The notes under the pieces: generated by a model
Database searches by the model: none
What the model was told of the DNA's origin: nothing
The model's input: the letters and a program-made list of their open reading frames with translations, nothing else
Translations under genes and position numbers: made by a program
In this document: positions 1 to 10,733 of the stretch, one piece after another
Layout: each line of letters starts with the position of its first letter
How positions within the stretch are numbered: the first letter of the stretch is position 1
Assembly: GCA_964017065.1 (NCBI GenBank)
Contig: OZ024790.1
Span: forward strand, 12,584,703-12,648,702
DNA length: 64,000 nucleotides
From: Haliclona indistincta
Taxonomy: Eukaryota > Porifera > Demospongiae > Haplosclerida > Chalinidae
Direction: 5' to 3'

Positions 1-600
1 AGTCAATCATCGTATTACCATTCCATTTACCTCTGTGGGTTAGTGGACCATTGCCAATCTAACATCCCCAGAACTTTCTGATTTCTTTAAAAACTTATTT
101 TGTTGGTGTCTCTTTCTTTTGAGCAGTTTAAGATGCATATACTGAGCGTCTTCGTTTTCACCATTAATGTAGTTATTGCTCTAGCTTGTTTATGACTACG
201 TTACTCTTCATTAATTTAGTGCTTTTAATTTGTAGCTTGTATTTTATGCCGTACATTTCTGAAATCCCGCAGATAATTATTAGCTCACCCAAACATGTCA
301 TAATAATTATTATGCTGCCCTGTACACGAACCATGCCTACTTATGTTTAGACCATACTTCAATGTAATTCTGCAATTTGGTCAGCCAGAGGTAAACTAAA
401 TCAAGTAGACCACCGCTGATTTCACTTAGACCACCGCTGAGTTTATTTAGACCACCTTTAATTAACCACATCATTAATAACCACAACAAAATGGCGTCGT
501 CAAAAAACGCACGCGAGTTTATACTGCCATCGTTTGAAAACGGGCTGTCGCTTGACTCTGGGAACTTCTCTGGGCTTTCTACTACCTCGAGCTCTTCATT
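1..600. repeat. Repeat-derived intergenic DNA; truncated foldback copy at the edge
   Basis: No coding region is supported here. The first 120 bases resemble the right arm of the foldback repeat at 10,315-10,475 (shared blocks such as agtcaatc, attaccattcca and the gatttctttaaaaac region), so the window opens inside a decayed copy of that family. Around 400-460 the short phrase tagaccaccgctga recurs. No promoter or RNA gene is evident. Confidence 0.45.
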
Positions 601-631
601 TGCTTAAGCGCAGGTATGGTCTAAACACCTC

Positions 632-772
632 AGACAATAGATTCTCGGTGCCTACGAGATTTAGCTCACCTTGGAAACCGAAATAGACGCCCTCGCGCTA
701 CGCGCTCGGGAAGTCTAAAACATCGGTTTCCGCGGTGATCTAAATCCCGTAGACACCTCGAATCTATCGTCT
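632..772. repeat. 141-bp hairpin element (copy H1)
   Basis: The two halves are near-reverse-complements: agacaatagattctcggtg at the left end pairs with the cacctcgaatctatcgtct end. The loop holds the CG-rich phrase ctcgcgctacgcgctcggg. It has the same length, loop and 3' flank (tata.ttagagta-like) as the element at 1,578-1,718, so the two belong to one short palindromic family. Function unknown. Confidence 0.7.
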
Positions 773-845
773 AACCTATATTTAGAGTATAGCTCAATGT
801 TATTGACCAATCAGATTTATTAGATCTGAGGATCTATTTGCTGTA

Positions 846-908
846 GAGACCATCCGCGAACGGATAGAGTCCATCCGCGAACAGATAGAGTCCTTCCGCG
901 AACAGATA
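846..908. repeat. 21-bp tandem repeat, three units
   Basis: Three consecutive 21-bp units of the form gagtccatccgcgaacagata differ by one or two bases. Each contains the short inverted motif tccgcgaacgga or a variant. This is a small minisatellite with no coding role seen. Confidence 0.75.
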
Positions 909-1041
909 GACCACAGTTTGCTTAGTGAGTGTGCATTCATAACAAGCCATAAAATTGTTATTACAAGAACACGTGATGTGAGGCTTGTACACGTGTGAGC
1001 GTGAGTGAGTTCCAGAAACTAACTTTTTGTTGCGTCAGAAA

Positions 1042-1352
1042 CAGTAGCGGAGCTACGGTAGGGCCAATGGGGGCCCAGGCCCTACCAAACCTTCAATCGA
1101 GACCACGCCTTTGAGCCTCATGTTATATTAATTTTGAGTAATATTATACAGATTGTACAAATTTTTCCTTTGATACAACAAGCGGCGAAATCATCTACTC
1201 TGACTAGACTATGCCGAGAGCTTCCGCGGCAGGCAGCGCTCAGAACGGCAAAATTACGCATCTCATGAATATTAATTAGCAAAATTTTCGCGCCGCGCTT
1301 TGCGCACCGCTAACCATGCCCTGCCAAACCACAAGTCCTGGCTACGCCACTG
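1042..1352. mobile_element. 311-bp hAT-type MITE with perfect 8-bp target duplication
   Basis: The element starts cagtagcgg and ends cgccactg, imperfect terminal inverted repeats of the cagtggcgtagcc type. The 8-bp direct repeat gtcagaaa flanks it exactly (1,034-1,041 and 1,353-1,360), as expected for hAT transposition. There is no ORF. It shares an internal block (catgaatattaattagcaaaatttt) and almost exactly the same length with the element that interrupts the second sacsin-like gene (52,833-53,144). Confidence 0.85.
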
Positions 1353-1577
1353 GTCAGAAAGCCACTAGCAGACGCTAAAGCGATGGCGGAAGGATGGTAG
1401 GAGACGAGACAGAGTACCAGCAAGGTATAACAAGACACGGAAAGCCGTTTAGCGACGTACTCTAGCTAAACTCGCCTGTGTTTTCCCATCGCTGAAGTAA
1501 GGCCGTGTTCTTTACAAAACATTTGCGCAGCGTCGAAAATTCCTTGTTGGATAGCAATGGTTGCTATACTCTAAGCC

Positions 1578-1718
1578 GGTTAGAGACCTCGGCCAACGGG
1601 ATCTACGCGGTATAGAAACCCTCGCGTCGCCATAGAACCCTCGCACTACGCGCTCGGGTTCTATATGGCTTCCTCGGGTTTCTATACCGCGTAGATCCCT
1701 TGGCCTCGGTCTCTAACC
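1578..1718. repeat. 141-bp hairpin element (copy H2)
   Basis: A long stem: ggttagagacctcggcc at the left pairs with ggcctcggtctctaacc at the right, and gggatctacgcggtatagaaaccctcg pairs internally. The loop has ctcgcactacgcgctcggg. It is the cleanest copy of the family also seen at 632-772 and, more diverged, at about 18,112-18,236. Confidence 0.8.
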
Positions 1719-2409
1719 TATACTTAGTACCTCTGCAGTAGTTGGAAAGTAGAAGAGTGGTAATCTTGCACGAGCTAATTTGCTGAACTATTCTCTGGAG
1801 TCCAATACGGGTCGCCACAGCCATAATTGCATGTATGTATTTGGCTATGTGCATAATTATATAGTAGTTATATACCGACTGTGAGGTATATAACTACTTT
1901 AAACCATAGTGCGCTGCTTGCCTGACATCTAGCTGGCTATCTTACGTCGCAGGAAGACCACAGAGCAGCACGAGCACCGTTTCTTTGTGGATTCTTGAAC
2001 GCGGCGACCATCTTGAAACGCGTGCGGGCTGTACACGATTTATAGCCCTCAATAACGCTCATTACATCAAAGAGAATTATTCATACTATGGTTTAATACA
2101 CAATAATAAGATGGCGTCTAACACTAAGCTGAAAAGGATTTGCTAGTGAAAACATCGAATGGTTACATGCTGATAGGAGTGCTGAATGCTGATAGGAGAA
2201 TTTCACGGATGTTAATGGGTGGACACACTGTTTGCATAAAGGACTAAAGGTGCTGTAAAAATAGCTAGGACAACGCTAGAGAACAGATTTACAAATCTAT
2301 GAAAGTGCACCATCTGCACACTAATACATGCACATGGTGTTTAGCCACCATCCGTGCATCCCTACATGGGACACACTACTTTTAATCAGATCACATTGTT
2401 ATCATTATT

Positions 2410-5400
2410 TTACAATTTACCACCTTCAATTTCCCAATGATCAAGTTTTCTTAATTTCTTTGCCTGAAGGTACTGGCACACTAGCTCAATGTTTTCATCA
2501 ACATCAAAAGGCGTATCAGGTTTAATATGAATATCTTCTCCCAAAAAATGAAATACTGGAAATATATCATTGAACATTTCCAATGATTTATCTGCCTCTT
2601 CATGCCAAGCTGGAACCTGTAAAAAATTAGTTTAACACTTGATTAGTTCTCACAAACCTCAACAAAAATGGACCACATTAATCCACCAGGAAGTCTGTAT
2701 GATAAACCACTACAGTACTCTTCAACGTATCCAACAATTAACAAAGAGAAAAAAAACCAACTGATTTGAGAAGACAGTTTCCCAAACTGAGCTTTGTCAT
2801 CTTCATCTTCAAAGTCCTGTTTATAATAATCATTAGATAAATTTGGTAAAATATCAAATAAAACATACATTTGGACTAGGAAGTGTGAAGTTCAGGAATA
2901 TTGCAAGATTTCGTTGCTCAATTGGCATTTTTCTCAGCACCTCAATGATCTCTACTGCGTCAAAACATTCATTAACAGACAGAACAATTGTCTTTTTGTG
3001 CCTCTCCTTCTTTAGTTCTTTCCTGATATAGTGAGTCTTACCATCCCCTGTATGAGAAGATTCTGAGTATTCTGATTGGTCAATAGGACTTAATAAAAAT
3101 TATTTACGAAACTCTGCCTACCTATTAAAGGAAAAATAGAGCAAGTTCTACATGGACCATCACCAAACAACAGCTAGCAGGCGATAACAAAGTTTAGTAC
3201 TAACCTGCATTTCCAAATACAAGCTGGAATACTTTGAAGCAACCCTTTTCACTATCAATAACAGGTTTACACCAATTTTTGATTTCAGCGACTGTTGATA
3301 ATTGTTCCAGATCCTGTACATTATACATGATACATTAGTTATAAGACATGACAGAGAAAGTAACCTTGGGTTTAACAACAGTAATCCACGGCATTTGCCA
3401 AAGAAATGAATGACCAGTTTCAACAAAATGTAGTATAGGAATAACAGACTCCTGTTTCGCTGTTACACTCTCAAGCAAAGTTTTACACTGACTAACCAAC
3501 ACCTGAAATCAACCTCTGTTACTAAAAATTTTAAGAACAAAATATATTCACCTCTTGAATTTCTCTTAAGAGAAGATTGGCATTCATTATAACATATTTG
3601 TGTTTAGGAAAATGAATCATTCTCATAAAGAACAACTTCAGCTCATTTTCAGTGGTCTTGTTCGTACAACAAACAAGCTGGAATGGAAAAGGGATTCCAT
3701 TGAAAATACCACACAAGAATTGGAGCTGTTGCTTGTGATTAAAGTCAGGAATATAGTGAAGATCAAAGTGAACAAGATTCAGTGAGCCATGAAATGGTGT
3801 GCCAGAATCTTTATTGAGTAGAGAGACTTGCATGGGAGTGTACAGACTATCACTGTATTCAAAAAGTTTCAAAAGAATCTTTGCTGCGTATTCCACAAAT
3901 GACGATGATGGACTTGTGGATCCTAGAGCTTCCTATACACAGAATTATGTCACTACTTAATGTTGGGGAGGAGTGCTTTATGGCACAAGGGCATGGTTGA
4001 GTGGCTGATACATGAGGCAAACCCAAGTGCTTTATCAGTTCACAAAATCAAAAACAAGTCTGCCATAAATCACGCAAAGCAACACCCACCAACATTGAAA
4101 AATTTATCATGAAGCACTCTGTTGGCAGCACTTGTGCTGTATGAAAGTTATTGACTGTTCAATATTACGCTCTTGAAAATAAAAAGATTAGGCTCTGAGC
4201 AGTGCCTTTGATGTCGTTCACAAAGTAACAATAAAATATTATACTTGACAATAAACATCTGAGTACGCTGTTTGAACCATGCTACGGTCAGCAAATTAAA
4301 ACATAGTAAGGCATTATTAATTTTTAATGCTAAAAATATCACTATTACAATGAACCTTGACATATCTGCGTTGTGAACATCTTGTTTGATAATCGTTGGG
4401 AAAGATGACACTTATTTCATGAACAATTCTCTCAGCTTGTTCCACTGCATCATAGCTATCAAAGCAATGTAGTTGAAGTAACTTCATGTTGCTAAAAAAT
4501 GCCAGCCATTTGCACTCATTGCGAAAATCATTTGATTGCTGTTGCCATTCAGAAAATCTTTCTTGTACTCTTTCTACCTGCAATTTGGACTAAAAATAAA
4601 AATTGAAGACCATAATACGATACATACAGTGCTCTTTATGGATGAAATGTACTCAAATTTACACCAAAGCTCTTCTTTTAAAAATTCGGCATATTCAGCA
4701 TGAAGTTTCAGTGCCCTCATGTCACGAAGAACAGCTGCTAAAACCAAAATTTGCTAAAACAAAGATTTGCATCAAAATTGATATAAAAATTAATTGTAAA
4801 ATTAAAAGTTGTTACCTCATAAATGCACAGAAATATTTTACAATAATCTTTTTGCTCCACTACTTCATGCTGCATGAATTTAACCTGCACAGAAAACTCT
4901 TCAACCTGTTGAAGTGACCACCTCTGAAGAATAGACTTTGTTTGATATTGTCTTTCTATAGGTTTCCATAACAATAAATATAAATTAATATAACAATGTG
5001 TCAGACCTTCCACATACTGGTCCATATAAAACTCCAAATCAATGGGATCAATGCCATTAGCACGGTAACAAAAAATTCCTGTTTTTAGAATACTCGTCAA
5101 TGTACATGCGGTGCCTTTAAATGACTCTCCCTACAGAAATACATTCGTTTATAAAGAAAAAATATAAAATAGTCTTACCTCAAACCAATGCCTGACTAAA
5201 ACAATACCCGCATTTACAGTTTTCAGCTGTTTAATTCCATCGGGAATATTTGAAAGAGAAGTTACTCGTTCCATTAGTTCTTGAAGAGAAGATGGCTTGG
5301 CTAGAAATGGTTCAACATACTCAAAGCTGCCAAGAAGATGATCAAGAAGTTTTTCATTGTATTTTTCATGCTGAAGCTCAGTTGTCACTATTCTGTGACG

Positions 5401-8400
5401 GGTTCTAAATCGATTTCTCCCAATATCACCAGTGAATTTTTGTTCTTCTGCAAAACCGAAGAATGCACCACTGTCTTTGATCACATCAAAAAGCTTAAAA
5501 ATGTCTTGATAGTCTTGCATCTCGATTTGAAGTATACCTTTTACTTCAGTTATCATATTGCTTGCTTCAATCATAGTTAGATTTTGTCGATAATCTTCAG
5601 ACTGCAATTCGGACTGCAAATTTACAAGCTTTTGAAGTTGAGGATCTGAAAGAATTTGTTGTAGACCAACTTGTTGGCAAGCTTCAACAATAACTGGAAT
5701 GTTATCTTTTATTTCAAAGAGCTCTAATGCGGCTGAAATGCCATCTGGCCCTACACATTCCTGTTTGTGCTCATGAAATCGCTCTAAAAATACTTGTGAT
5801 TCAGAAAATAACTTCAGACTTTCTTTTTCTTGTTCAACATTAATGTCACTTAATGGACTAGCAATTTTGACTTCTGACACAGTAGCACTGCCATGACATA
5901 GTTTCCATAAGAATTCAACAGTTAAAAGCACAGATGTATTTAACCTAATGCTTTGATGAGTCTCAGTTGTTACAGGATCTTTGCACTTTGTCAGATATTG
6001 CTCAAACAAACAGCTTTTATGAAGCTGAAAGAAAACAAGAACATCAAGAGACAATGCCATCGGTCTTAAAAATGTCTTAATTTCATCGGCCATTTTTTCC
6101 AGCTGGCATATGTGATCAGAATATGAATCTATTGCTGTCTTTACGCAACACTCTGTGCCAAGAAAAGAATTAAACTGCTCTTCTAGACTGGGACTAAACT
6201 TAAGCCCGTGATGATCAAGAACTTCCTTTAGATTGCACCTATAATGTTATAAGTAATATAACTTATACAAATTACTGCTAAATTTGTCAAAGATGTTAAC
6301 ACGTGCTGTGCCAAACCAGGGTAACGGAAGCAGTGACAGTTTGACCTGTTTTCATAAACATGTTGCACACAGTGTAACTGTGGCATGCTCACCATCTGGA
6401 GGTTATAATACTATTGTTTGGAAAAAATAAAAACTAATTGAGAATTAAATAGAATATCGAAGTAGAATATTTTAGTTGTTCGTAGGTGCTTCAAGGCGTG
6501 TTCATTGTGTTTGAACTCTAATGTAGCCACCAATATAAAATTATTATTAATTTTGTTTTTGCTCATTCCTACATAGAGACGCACGATAGTGCATCTCTAA
6601 TAGTCAATCAGTACACAAATTGATGAAAACTTACTCAGTCAATTCAGAATGTCCAGGGACTTTACGTACTAACAACTGCTCAAAGTTGCGACAAAACATG
6701 TTGTATTCCTGGTTTATCCTTGATATAGTATCTTCATCCAAAACACAGTGATTTGGTAAAACAGAACTGAGAAGTCTAAAAGTCTGTTTCAACTCAATCA
6801 TAGATGTAAGATCAGAGGGTGACAATTGTTTTGCAAGTAAGATACTTTTATACTTTTCAAAGATGTTCTTCATTACACAGAAGAAGTTAAAAAACTCAGT
6901 TACTTCTTTCGACAGTTGAGGGGCTGTGACATGACTTGCATTTTGAAAACACTCGAATTGGGAAATTACACAATAAGCCTCTGAAAGTTTAATCACCTCT
7001 ACTGCATGATATTTTAGCCACTGAAGATTGTCACTGTCAAGAATAATGCCAGCTGCAACAAAATTAAAAATCCCCACACAAATGTGAGTTCTAGCTGATT
7101 CTGCTGTAAGACCGTAACTGTTATTTGTTACTTGTAGCAAATTGAGAGCAACAGCAACTAGCTTGGATTTTGGCAACCATTCTTTGTCTGAAATGACCTG
7201 CAAGCATGCACAGAAATGTAAATACTATCAAAATACACAAGTACCTTAACAATAACTCCAACAACACAACATTGAAATGAGCTCTTGGAGATGGAAGTGA
7301 AGTTCTATAAAAAAGTAAAATTGTAAAATTTTGAGTAAATAATATTATACTAACCAAAAGTAACTCAAGGTCTGACTCAGCACTGTTATCAAATATATTG
7401 TTCCTTACAACAAAGGTTTTTACAAAGGCCTTGAGGTCATCTGCGCTAGAATCACTGACAACTGGTGATTGAATTTCTTGTATGAACAAATCTGGAGAGT
7501 CTGGAGAATGTAATCGAAGTAAGTGAAGAAGCAAGTTTAACGAATCATTTCTCTTCTGATAGCATTGAGCAACATTCTTTATCAGCGGTAGTAGCACACG
7601 TGACTGCTCAAGAAGGTCATCCTTTAATCTAAAAAAACAAATTTTGTCTTGACATGTGATAGTATCTCCAAGTAATAACTATGTGATGAATAGGCCATTC
7701 CCAGTTAGCCCTTTAGCTACTGAATTATTTTTATTGTTCTCAATTTGGCAATTTGTCTTTCGATTTTCTACAACATGCAATATGCTAGCTGTTCCAAACT
7801 AGCTCCTTTTTACCTGGACTGTCAATGTTTACGACCATGTACGTACTAAACTCTGAGTCGGCCACTTCCACTTCGATACTAATGTTTGGATAGCTGCTGT
7901 TGTTAATATTAACAAGACTAGCCTTGGTTTGGGGAGTGTTAGAGCACCTGAAGCACTCCTTAAGGTGACGGGGTACAGTTACACCCCCGCACTTATGAAT
8001 ATAATTAGCATGTAATACCAGCAATGTAAAATGGCTGCGATCGATGATCGATTTTCTTCGTCAAAATTTGTGAACAGCACTTGCTTGCTATCGGTAAAAC
8101 CCGAACGTTTCTGTTGTACAGGGCCTTGGACAGGGCCTGAAACTATAAACTTCGCCTAGAAGCCACTTGTTCGTGAGTTATGACGGCAGTTCTCACCAAA
8201 ATATTAGCCGTTTGGAGTCTCACAATAACTTTTGGGCTTTTTCTCTGAAACGACTTACTTGATTACTTGCAAAACATACTCAGGCCCTCGCATGGATACA
8301 GAAGTGTCGGTTAGTGCTAAACTCTTCCATTTCTCCTTTAAAGCGTTCGCAAATTTTGACGACGAAAATAGAATTTCATACCTCTCAAGCTCTGCTTGCT

Positions 8401-9402
8401 TGCTGCCCAACTTTGTTGCGTGTTTGCTTAGCTCTTGCACTTATTATGAAGACTAGTCTTTTGTGTGTACATGGATTGCCACTATGACGTTCTAGCGCTC
8501 TTCTTTTTGACTCAGTATTTGTATTTATTTTATGAATAATTAATTAGCCAAACAGTACCCCGTCCCCTTAATACGCCTGTGCTGAAGCCACTAAGTATTG
8601 CAACTTTGTCATCAGCTAATTTGGTATTCATTATGGCTCGGTGGGCAGAGCCACAAGGCATAATGCTACACGTATTTCCAAATCTTGTCCAAAATTACCA
8701 AAATCACACAGTGAGAAACTCTGCCCTTGAAGCTTGGCTAACTTAACGGCCCGGAGAATACACCTTTTTAATTCCTTCTATGCTGCACGTTTTAGGAGGG
8801 AGGGTGTGTAGAAACCAGTAGGTTTGAATCTTTCCGATAAGTGGCAAAGAATGATTATTCAAAATGATTATGTGTAAGTTCTGTTACATAGATTAAGTTT
8901 ACCTTAAAGCAACATAGATAATCAGCTGCTTCAATGAGCTCGAGTCACACAATTGCATAGTATCATCTAGTTTTGCAGAAGATACTAGTGCGGTATATTC
9001 TGTAAGCACCTGTTAAAGAAAAGCAAGTTAGCTTGCTATACATGTACTAAAAAATTCATAACCTCTGTTTTCCAGAAATTTTCACTTGTGGAATTAAAAA
9101 TGCTGATGAATAGAGTTATATCATTTGTAAGTTTTGACAACGATTGTAGAAAATGTGCGTTGACCTATAGTGGAATATACAGATATCTTACTTATAAAAA
9201 GTGCTATTAAACTTACCCTCTCTTTAACAAGAGCTGAAAACCATTTCATGTTCCATTTTGCAACTGCCAAGTATTGAACATTTGATACAGAATCGCGATG
9301 AGATAAATCAATGAGTTTGATGAACATGTCAAGCCATTCTGAACATTCTTCATTAAAGGAATTTCCCCATTTATACTTTGTAGAGTTGGCTAATGTCATC
9401 AA
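2410..9402 (-). CDS. Large multi-exon gene, 3' part: RNF213 (mysterin)-like N-terminal arm/linker
   Basis: Exons with good splice sites on the minus strand include about 9402-9217, 9163-9064, 9010-8905, 7628-7356, 7302-7244, 7198-6635, 6238-5179, 3932-3552, 2816-2658 and 2616-2410; others between 5.1 and 2.9 kb are less certain. The product is mostly helical and soluble. The 3932-3552 exon has a pattern (LVCCTNKTTENELKLFFMR, then a nadLL-like stretch) that I associate with the region before the AAA domains of RNF213-type E3 ligases; this comes from memory, not a search. The last visible exon reaches TAA at 2410, but a possible donor (g|gtaaat) just before it means the gene may continue off the left edge, where the AAA and RING parts would lie. 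RNF213 proteins act as very large AAA/ubiquitin ligases in innate immunity and lipid biology. Alternative: an unrelated large helical protein. Confidence 0.45.
7960..8571. mobile_element. TTAA-flanked inverted-repeat element (612 bp)
   Basis: The left end reads ttaaggtgacggggtacagt and the right end reads acagtaccccgtccccttaa, near-perfect terminal inverted repeats bounded by TTAA on both sides. TTAA target sites are typical of piggyBac-like and some Kolobok elements. It lies in an intron of the RNF213-like gene and has no transposase; the ORFs inside look fortuitous. A related element with the same end motif is at 9,649-10,310. Confidence 0.75.
8633..8666. repeat. Short hairpin motif atGcctcg...cgaggcat family
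   Basis: The sequence ggctcggtgggcagagccacaaggcata is one of five occurrences in the window of a hairpin-forming phrase with the consensus tgcctcgtggctccgcccaccgaggca. The others are near 16,672, 17,057, 19,685 and 48,953. It probably marks one end of a repeat family. Confidence 0.5.
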
Positions 9403-9439
9403 AAATCCTGTACCCTTAGTAATAACAAGAAAATAAAAA

Positions 9440-10475
9440 TATTTCTAACGAAATCAAAAGGATGTAGGGATAAAGAAATATTCTACTGGTCTACAATGTA
9501 AACCAACAAGGAGCAAGCATGGAATGGTAACACTTTTACTTGCTGACAGACCATAGATCCCTACATCAGTGGCTGTACATAAAATTTTGATTTTGATACA
9601 AGCTGAATCAATTCAATGCATGTCAGGCGTCAGTCAACAGCAACTAGCTTAAGGTGGCGGGTACCTTTTTAGTGCGCACAATAATACGCGCAGTATGAAT
9701 ATCATTACTTCAGGGCAACCACGGCGCCCGCGCAACAGACTACATTGTAGAATGGGGTGGTAATTATATTCATAACAGCCAGCTGTTTTGCCAAGGAAAA
9801 CAACTGAAGTATCGAAACTTCTCGCCAAATTTAAGCAGAATCGTAGCATCTTATAATGGCTAACCTGGACGAGTGTGTAGCTAAGAACATTTTCTAGGTC
9901 GTGTCGGATGGTTTTGTGGAAATTCGTTCTTAAAATTTAGGTAGCTCTGGCTTTGTGTAGCCCACTGGCGTATTCTCGACGATATAAGCTCATAAATCAG
10001 ATGAAGGAAATAATTTTCAGAAAAGCATCCGACACGACCTAGAAAATTGCAATAGCTTACTATTGGGCTGCTGATCGTGGTCCTGCTAGCCGCTCACATT
10101 CACAAATTTGGCGAGAAAAATTGCTACAACGTTCGTGTAAGCCGTGCACTTCGCGCTCTACAGATTTTGCTGAGAGTTGTTTTATATGCTAGGACGCATA
10201 GTATGATGCTTCGCAGCGAGTTTTGCACTGCTTGGATCTTTCAGTCGGACGTTCTGAGCCCTCTAAAAATCTCATTAATATTCATAGCGAACGGGTGCCC
10301 GCCACCTTAACTGCTATAGTCAGCCACAGCAGCCACTGATGTAGGGATCTATGGTCTGTTAGCAAGTCAATCGTGTTACTATTCCATGCTTGCTCCTTGT
10401 TGTTTTACATTGTAGGTCAGTAGAAGATTTCTTTATCCCTACATCCTTTTGATTTTGTTAGAAATCTTTTTATTT
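9440..10475. mobile_element. Foldback repeat with a second element nested in its loop
   Basis: The left arm (about 9,440-9,575) and right arm (about 10,330-10,475) are reverse complements over more than 100 bases; both contain the gatgtagggatctatggtctgt block and the aaggagcaagcatgga block or their complements. The 662-bp TTAA element at 9,649-10,310 sits between the arms. The structure lies in the long intron of the RNF213-like gene. Confidence 0.75.
9649..10310. mobile_element. TTAA-flanked inverted-repeat element (662 bp), nested
   Basis: The left end is ttaaggtggcgggtacc and the right end is gggtgcccgccaccttaa. Both ends carry TTAA and the ends are inverted repeats of the same type as 7,960-8,571. 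Internal inverted segments are also present (ctaggtcgtgtcggatg and catccgacacgacctag). No transposase is encoded. Confidence 0.75.
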
Positions 10476-10733
10476 TCTTGTTTGTGTCCTTTTTTCCTTT
10501 CAGTGAGTTTCAAATTTTTGGTGCAGTTCGAATTCGGCAAGATAATGTATCTCTTTCAGAGCACGAAATAAAAATTTTAGGTGCTCAGACATAGTGTCTG
10601 AACATATTCAGTTATGTTCTGCCATTGACGTATTTTGATCTGACATTAAAATTTTTTGAAAAAATTATTGTCTACACATTCTAGTTAGTTGGTTAAGAGT
10701 TAATATACTCATTGAGTCATTCTAGTTAGTCAG

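Noticed and set aside
10077..10310. 77-codon plus-strand ORF
   Set aside because: It lies wholly within the TTAA-flanked element and ends at its terminal repeat.
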